Below, one piece after another: positions 57,166 through 64,000 of a DNA stretch of 64,000 nucleotides. Numbering within the stretch: the first letter of the stretch is position 1; every line of letters begins with the position of its first letter. The notes below the pieces were generated by a model. It was given only the letters and a program-made list of their open reading frames with translations. It was not told the origin of the DNA and ran no database searches. The translations under genes and the position numbers were made by a program. Source of the stretch: Coriaria nepalensis (taxonomy: Eukaryota; Streptophyta; Magnoliopsida; Cucurbitales; Coriariaceae); the NCBI GenBank assembly GCA_027186245.1, contig CP114484.1, forward strand, positions 1,128,501 to 1,192,500. Reading direction: 5' to 3'.

Positions 57166-59215
57166 ATGGCGGGAGCGGAGCAAGGATCAGCTGCAACTGG
57201 TGGTGGTAGCACCGCTAACGACGGTGGGGAGGGGCAGTCGTTGAAAGATAAGGGAAATGAATTCTTCAAAGCAGGGAACTACCTTAAAGCCGCTGCGATT
57301 TATACCCAGGCCACAAAGCATGATCCTTCCAACCCAACTCTCTTTAGGTAAGCTCCACTATTTTGTTTAGCACAGCTTTATTAGCTCAAGCTTGATCCTT
57401 TTTTCATGATTTCATCGTGCTTTGGTACTTTTTTTTGCAACCCAATTGATTTAAGTGATAAGTATGTAAATTTGTAAGTGCTATTTGAGGAAATCAAGAT
57501 GCATTTTTTGATGGTGGCATTTGCAATCTAGTGAAAGGCTTGCATTTTCCTCTAGTTTATATAGAAGGGAAATTTTCCTCGACTTTTCTCTGTTCCAGCT
57601 AAGATATTAAAGTTGTGCAATCGTGCATACTCTACCTAGTCAGTTCACTCAGTGAGGGATTGCCGTGTTAAGATTAATAATGCCTATATGTAGTTCAATA
57701 AAGGAGCTTTCTTTTTCTCGAGATATAAAGTGGATGTTTATGATTTAATTTACATTCTCAATGCATATTTTCTGGATGTTTCTTCTTCATTCTAATGTCG
57801 AACCATGGCCAGTAACCGTGCTGCTGCATTTCTACAACTGGCTAAGTTTAACAAAGCTCTTGCTGATGCCGAGACAACTATCACATTGAATCCCCAATGG
57901 GAAAAGGTACGTTTTCTTTTAGCATTATTATTGTAGCTGATATCAGGTGTTACTTATCCATTCACTGAAAACTGGTGTTTTGCAGGGATATTTTAGAAAA
58001 GGATGCGTTTTAGAGGCCATGGAAAGATTTGATGATGTGAGTCTCAAATTTATGTCTCTCCTTTAAATTACAGTCTTTTCGCATCATTTTCCCATAATCT
58101 TGGCTTTCCTTCAGCTGATCAATGTTGTTCCAAATTTTCACATGTAGTCCATAGCTGCTTTCCAAATGGCTTTGCAGTATAACCCGCAAAGTTCAGAAGT
58201 ATCAAGGAAGATTAAAAGAATATCCCAGTTGCTGAAAGAAAAGAAGAAAGTTCAAGAAGTGCAGATCATGAGGTCCAATGTTGATATCTCAAAGCACCTT
58301 GACAAATTGAAATCAGAAATGGTATCTCTTAACTAACAAGAGTCGTTTCCATAGATCTTTGAAGAAGTTCCTATCTGTTGGGATTAAGCAACTCTTTTTC
58401 TTACAGTCTAAAACAGGTGGATCTGAAGAATCGTGGAAGGACATGTTCTCTTTCCTAGTTGAGACAATGAAAACAGCTATAAAATCATGGCATGAAACTT
58501 CAAAAGTGGACGCTAGAGTATACTTCCTTCTTGATAAGGAAAACTCCAATACTGAAAAGTACACTCCAGTTGTGAATATCAATAAGGTATTCGAACTCTA
58601 CATTCTGTAATCCTTACATGCATATTTTTGTAAAATATTTTACCTTTCTGAATTGACTTCTGTTATGTATTTCACTTTCCAGGCATTTGAATCACCTCAT
58701 ACACATAGCAGTTGCTTTTCATTTTTGAGAGATTATGCGACAGAATCTTTCTCAAGAGCGGCTTGCCTAGTGGCCCCCAAAAGCATCATATCATACCCTC
58801 AGGTAAATGTTAAGATTTCTTGATTTTGACGTTGGTACTTAGTAATGTACCAGAATTTCAACTTCACTCAATTTAAGTTCTGCTATTCAATGTTTTTATA
58901 GATATGGAAAGGTCAGGGATCGAGGAAGTGGAAACACGGACAGCATGATGGTTTCTTTATTCAATTTGAGACACCCACTGTTAGAAAGTTATGGTTCATT
59001 CCCAGTTCCACTGAAATGGGGCAAACCCTGTGCAGGTTGATATTTCTCTGCCACACATTCAACTTTCTTTTCCTTTTTTCCTATGATTTTCTCAATTAGT
59101 AGAAAAAAATAACTTGACATTGGCATCATCTTTCAGGGATCCTGCGCTTCTGGATATCGGCGTCCATGAATTACTTCCTCGCGTATACAAAGAAACCACA
59201 CCAGCAATTTCCTAG
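57166..59215 (+). CDS. TPR-containing protein (TPR3-like)
   Basis: Eight exons (57166-57347, 57813-57906, 57986-58036, 58148-58321, 58407-58586, 58683-58802, 58902-59035, 59137-59215) join in phase to 337 residues. A Gly/Ala-rich start is followed by three tetratricopeptide repeats (about residues 26-130: SLKDKGNEFFKAGNYLKAAA, NRAAAFLQLAKFNKALADAE, SIAAFQMALQYNPQSSEVSR), with carboxylate-clamp-like Lys/Asn positions that suggest HSP90/HSP70 tail binding. A basic linker comes next, then a C-terminal domain of about 150 residues (KWKHGQHDGFFIQFETP, RDPALLDIGVHELLPR) seen in Arabidopsis At1g04190 (TPR3) and its relatives. The function of that domain is not known to me. Co-chaperone activity is an inference. 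Confidence 0.9.
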
Positions 59216-59690
59216 ATGGGCCGTTCTATATGTGCTTGTATTTTAGTCAGTGAGCAATGCCAGCTTGACAGTCTTAGAAGATGAATGTTTGAAGATAACA
59301 ACATACAAGCAAGGTCTTCTCTGTTAAGGGTGTGGGTAAATGCTTACAAGAAGGTGCTTTCTCGGTCAGAACTCATAAACATGCAACTTCATATCTCAAC
59401 TGCAAAAAGGATTTTCGGCTGACTTAGTATTGTCAATGCTTGATGTTTTGGGGCAGGGTTGGATTGTATTGTTCTAATTTTTTTCTGCAGGATATGTTAT
59501 CTAACAATTCTGATGATTGATGAACGTGCTTTGAATTTGATTTGATTCATAAGTTTACACATTACATAATTCTGCCCTGAAATAAATTTCTCTGTTCCGA
59601 TGTCTTTGGGCAATTACATAACCTTGTTCCTAGAACAAGTAAAGGAAAAAGACCCCCCAAAAAAAAAAAAAAGTAAATACGATCTCTCTC
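59216..59690. other. Convergent 3' flanks
   Basis: About 475 bases between the TPR stop and the SULTR stop, holding both 3' untranslated regions. An A run near 59660-59672 is visible. No gene recognised. Confidence 0.6.
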
Positions 59691-62600
59691 TCAAACTTGG
59701 TTAGACACAACAGGATTCTGCTTGCAAGTGTGTAACATATAGTCACATGCTGCGACGGCCTCTGCTACTGTCAGAAAGATCCACTCATGTCCGATTTCTT
59801 CGATGAAGTGCGATTTGTTTAGCTTCTTAAGCACTTCGCTTCGTGGGTTTGCTAGTGCAATCTAACCATCAAACATTTTTACAATTAGTATAACAGATGA
59901 TAGCTAGTTATCAATATGATCATGTTGTGTGACAATGACATACCTTCAGACCCTTTCTTTCAGCGTTCTTCTTCACCTCTTCAAGCATGGTTATCCCACT
60001 TGTATCAATGCCGCTAACAGCTGTAATTTATTTAGCAATTTAGCATAAAGAGGAACAGAAATGGTAGTATGTGTACATTAACTCTGTTCTTAAAACAAGA
60101 CATTGCTTACCACTAAGATTTAGGACAATGTATTGTAGGCTGCTCTCTCCTGAAAGTTTTACTCTATCTTCCTCCTCAAAAATCCACCTTAATATCCTGT
60201 TAAGCGGGCCGGCAGGCCAGGCGCACGGGACAAGAGTATTAGTAAAACAGCTACTTCTAGTATCTTAATTAATTAACTGCACGGTTCTACCAATTAATTA
60301 CCTTTCCCTTAGGTAATTTGCATTGGCAAAATAAATAGATGCCTCGATTTGAAGAATCAGAATCCCAGGAATGTTATTAGCACTCGGGTACTGATCGATG
60401 CTTCTGTAGATCGCAGAATTTGGAATATTCCCTAAAACCAGAGTCTTAGGTCTTGCAATTGATAACAGTAGCCTCAAAATTGAAAGGGCCACCTGTATGT
60501 ATGTTTTACACGGTAAGAATTCAGAAAACCATGGTATATAATTTATACCCTCTAGATAAAGACTTTATAATTGTTACTTACGGCCACAATTAGGCCGGTT
60601 TCGACATTGCCAAAGACGACACCGATATAAGCCGAAAGGCAAATGGTGAAATCGAATTTGTCGATTTTCCAAAGGTGGATAACAGATTCGTATTTGATGA
60701 GGCCAAGCATGGCTGTGATAATGATAGCGGATAGGACCACAAGAGGAGTGTAAAGGAAAAATGGGGTCAATAACAAAAGGGTGAGCATCACAGCAACTGC
60801 CATCACTATGTTTGAAACTGCAGTTTTGCTGCCTGCATTGAAGTTAACCGCCGTTCGGGAAAATGGTCCTGCAAAATCAACAGCATGTTCTAATTAGTAC
60901 AAAAGATACATAAGCAGTAAGAACAAAAGCATGTTCTAAATTACTAGCATAAACTGTTATGAATCTATAAACCTGAAGTTAAGTAGCAAGAAGTACAGGA
61001 GCCGACGATATTCATCATGCCAAAAGCTATCATTTCTTTGTTGCCATCAATGTGGTAGTTCTTAACCGCAGCGAAACTTCTTCCGACAGCCGCTCCTTCC
61101 TGCAACAAAAATATCAGATGACTATGATTATTACTAGGACCATGATAAAATTCATTAGATTAAGAAATTCAAGCTTACAGCAAGACCAATGATGCCAGTG
61201 ATGAAGCCGGTCCTGATGACTGTAGACAGATGCGGAGATCCGAAAGCGAGATCTTGTACTGATAGAGGGTTCAAGCCTTTTTTCAGGTGCCCAATCTGGC
61301 CAGAAAGTGGGATGTGATTAGTAGAAGTCATAGTAATTAATAAAGAGAGAATTGGTAATTAGTAATTAGTAATAATTACCACTTGTACTCCATGCTTTTC
61401 AGCGTGCGTGAGAAAGACTAGAAGGCTTGCAAGAATGACAGAGACCAAAGGTGCCAACGCATATATCCAGAAGAAGGATGGTTTTTTCTTGCTCTACGTA
61501 AACATCACCAAATCAAGATTCAGAAAGAAAACTCATACAAACAAAGACAATTTAGATATACAAAAACGACAACTTAAAGACAAACCGAACTGTGTACGGT
61601 CGATAGGCAGCTGTTATAGAATCCAACTCCCATGCAATGTCCCATTCCAACTCACGTGTATAATTAATTTCTTGATGCCTTATTAATTAGTTCTAAGTTT
61701 AATCTAATGACTTTTTCTTTTTCTTTTTTGTCATTTCCGGATATGAACAGACTATTCTGAAATATTCCCGACTATCTTATGAAAGCATTATATTTAAAGT
61801 TTGTATCATTTAGGACCAGCTTCATATTACTCTTCTTTTTAAAAAACAGTGGCGCATGATAAGAGTGACCAGCTCAATTATTACTCGAATCGGGGCAGTT
61901 GATTTGGTCCCCGGCCCGTGCCCACCCCTAGGGACCATTTAACATTGTAATTGTTTTGGGAAATAAAAAATAATATTATTTATATCAACTTACAATGTGT
62001 TTCGTGAGGTTGAGGAAGAATAGAAAACAACAGCCCAAAACGACACTTTCCCATCTCCACTGTAACACGCATATAAATATTATATATATATATATATGTG
62101 TGTGTGTATAGAGGAACAAGCAAATTAATAAATTAATGAATTAATGAAATAATGAATATTAATTATGTTTAAGATGGATTTCATTTAGTAACGTACAAGA
62201 TGGGTTTGGGTAAAGACAGCACGCATGACTGAAACAACATCAGTCTCATGGGTGAAATGGACCAAACCCAGAATTCCTTTCAGTTGTTGAAGACAAACTA
62301 CAGTTGCTGCTCCCGCCATGAATCCCACTATTGTAGCATGCGATAGAAAATCCACTATGAACCCAAGCCTACAATATGATTCAAATATTAGGTCAAGTAA
62401 TTAAACATTTGATTAAGGTTTAGTAAAATAACTCAGACATAACTTTTCAAAAGAATAAAAGGGTATTTTAGTTAAATATTTAAGTAAGTAATTAATTAAT
62501 TAATTAAGTAATACGTCGATAATCATAATCATAGGTACCTTAAGAAGCCAAGAGCCGCTTGCATGACTCCAGCGAAAAAGGTAGCCGTGAAAACCAATTG

Positions 62601-63138
62601 AACATATTGGTCACGGTGCGTCACAGGGTCAATCTTTTTGCCTAACACGTCAGACATGAAAAGCGACACGACAGCTACTGTCCCCACTGCCAAATCCTTG
62701 GAGCTTCCCAACATAGCATATATCAATGGGGGCACAAAGCTCGAATCTGCATCAACAATCTCATATCAATCTCCTAATCATTAAACATACGTATCATAAT
62801 AGTATATTATACACACACTTACAGAGTCCAATGATGGGTGGTATACTAGCCAGATTAGCGTAACTTATCCCTTGAGGAACTGCCAAGCTTGCTATGGTGA
62901 TTCCGGCAATAAGATCAGATTTAAAAAATTCAAGGGTATATTGAGGAGCCCATTCGAAAAACGGAACGAAATATCTCAGGCCGAGTACGAGTTTTCGCGA
63001 CAAAGGCTGCTTCTTGAACTGCCGAAAAGGGTCTTCGGCAAAGAAAGTTTCTTTGAGATTAGATTTAAAGGACTCGCAAAACGTTTTGGATTGAGGAATC
63101 GGAACACGTTGAGGGCACTCATAGTCTGCGTTACCCAT
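59691..63138 (-). CDS. Group 3 sulfate transporter (SLC26/SulP, SULTR3)
   Basis: Twelve exons (63138-62823, 62746-62539, 62368-62197, 62059-61994, 61493-61380, 61295-61179, 61099-60973, 60868-60582, 60492-60302, 60196-60111, 60020-59944, 59861-59691) join in phase to 643 residues. The cytosolic N-terminus has DPFRQFKKQPLSRKLVLGLR. The membrane part contains the SulP signature (FFKSDLIAGITIASLAVPQG, ISYANLASIPP), GSSKDLAVGTVAVVSL and RTGFITGIIGLA-type helices. A STAS domain closes the protein (FANANYLRER, SGIDTSGITMLEE). SULTR3 members move sulfate, or in some cases phosphate, across plastid, plasma or node-cell membranes. The N-terminus and core are closest in my memory to the SULTR3;1-3;3 subgroup. 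The exon encoding residues 233-254 (66 bases) is short but family-consistent (WRWESVVLGC). Confidence 0.93.
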
Positions 63139-64000
63139 CTCAATTGCGTAGAACGTATGTAATAATGTGTTAAGGACGGGGAGAGAATAGTGCTCTCTTT
63201 GGATATAGTGTTTGAAGCTTTAAGGCAGCTTACGGTGAGACTGGAGGAGAAGGATAATGGGAGGGTGTATTATATAATGGTGTTGAGAGAGTGCTTATTG
63301 GGACCCACTACAGGAATGTCACGTGGCATGTGTCCAAACCCATTGATCATGATATCATGTTTTAACCTGCTTAAGGAAGTAGCAATCTTAATTTTCCACC
63401 CACCCACTATAGAATGTACCCTTTCGTGAAATCCTCGACCAAATATTACGCGGCAAATTTTGGTGCCGGCTTTTGATTTTGCATACGTGACTCGCTCTGA
63501 TTAGTCATGCTAGTGATACGGTGGTGGCCGGAGATGGAAGAGATACATGAAACATCTGTATATATCTGATTAGATAATCGAAAGGTTTGGTTTAGGTATA
63601 GAGGGGATGCTTTCTCTTAGCTATATAGTACTGTGGAATCATGAATGTGTAAAGCGAATTTGCCAGAATAAACCACTTTATGTTAGTAACATGTGGCCAT
63701 TTGATACTTTCATCCGTGTCCGACTTCTAATAAAAGGAGAATCATGAAACGGTAAGGAGTTCAGTATGAGACAACAATCTAAATCTCATCAACTAATTAC
63801 AGACATTTATGGTATCCTAAATTAAAAAATGGCAATATCTATTAATTGAGATTTGGTTATGGATAAGGTCTACGTGTCATGCGTGTGTTTGACTTTATTT
63901 GACTCGGATATGGTATCTGTTTCCTTAGTCTTGAAATTAACATCTCTAGAAACTTTTGTTCTTAAAAATCATGAAATGAAAGTGGTAGAAGAAATGAAAA
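63139..64000. other. SULTR3 promoter side and window end
   Basis: A TATA-like TATTATATAA is near 63268-63277, about 130 bases before the SULTR start codon. Beyond it no gene is recognised up to the window end; the short plus-strand frame at 63190-63429 has no domain. Confidence 0.5.

Overview
This window is nuclear DNA from a flowering plant, a eudicot and most likely a rosid. Genes contain short GT-AG introns and are separated by AT-rich spacers. The proteins are typically plant: PPR proteins, a 7S vicilin, an FLZ zinc finger, RDM1, an LTPG, a NET1-type actin-binding protein, a TSO1-like CXC protein and a group 3 SULTR. There are no bacterial, organellar or CRISPR signatures, and I found no convincing tRNA or rRNA gene. 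Exon boundaries were placed by hand from splice consensus, reading phase and family alignment, so they are predictions.

Layout. 0-5 kb: spacer, then an FLZ zinc-finger gene (-). 6.3-9.4 kb: a run of damaged genes, namely a GNAT acetyltransferase pseudogene (-), an LTPG lipid-transfer gene with a one-base frameshift (+) and a proteasome beta-2 (PBD) pseudogene (-). 9.8-12.2 kb: an intact four-exon vicilin (-). 13.2-14.4 kb: a dead PPR gene split by an antisense fragment of a Ty1-copia reverse transcriptase. 16.2-19.0 kb: a ten-exon type I inositol polyphosphate 5-phosphatase (-). 19-24.4 kb: spacer with tandem repeats. 24.5-32.0 kb: a tight group of a P-class PPR gene (-), RDM1 (+), a YS1-like DYW PPR gene (-) and homocysteine S-methyltransferase (-). 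34.0-35.8 kb: a Raf-like kinase (-). 38.9-42.5 kb: a TSO1-like CXC gene (+). 45.8-51.1 kb: NET1A (+). 51.8-53.7 kb: 40S ribosomal protein S3a (-). 54.4-55.5 kb: a secreted LRR protein (-). 57.2-59.2 kb: a TPR protein (+). 59.7-63.1 kb: a twelve-exon SULTR3 transporter (-).

The gene order closely follows the Arabidopsis chromosome 3 block At3g22550-At3g22800 as I recall it: FLZ, GNAT, LTPG, PBD1, PAP85 vicilin, PPR, RDM1, YS1, HMT3, kinase, SOL1/TSO1, NET1A, LRR. The 5-phosphatase, S3a, TPR and SULTR genes are extra. This is an ancestral eudicot segment, not an operon-like system. The genes serve unrelated processes: RNA-directed DNA methylation, organelle RNA editing, methionine metabolism, seed storage, phosphoinositide turnover, the actin cytoskeleton, translation and anion transport.

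The most notable signal is local decay. Three neighbouring syntenic genes (GNAT, LTPG, PBD) are each disabled by independent lesions and a fourth (PPR) is broken and invaded, while genes on both sides are intact. This fits loss of redundant copies after a whole-genome duplication. I saw no clear undescribed system. Secondary points are a stop-free 96-base intron that would split the FLZ zinc finger, an internal repeat in the vicilin, and several striking repeats in the spacers.
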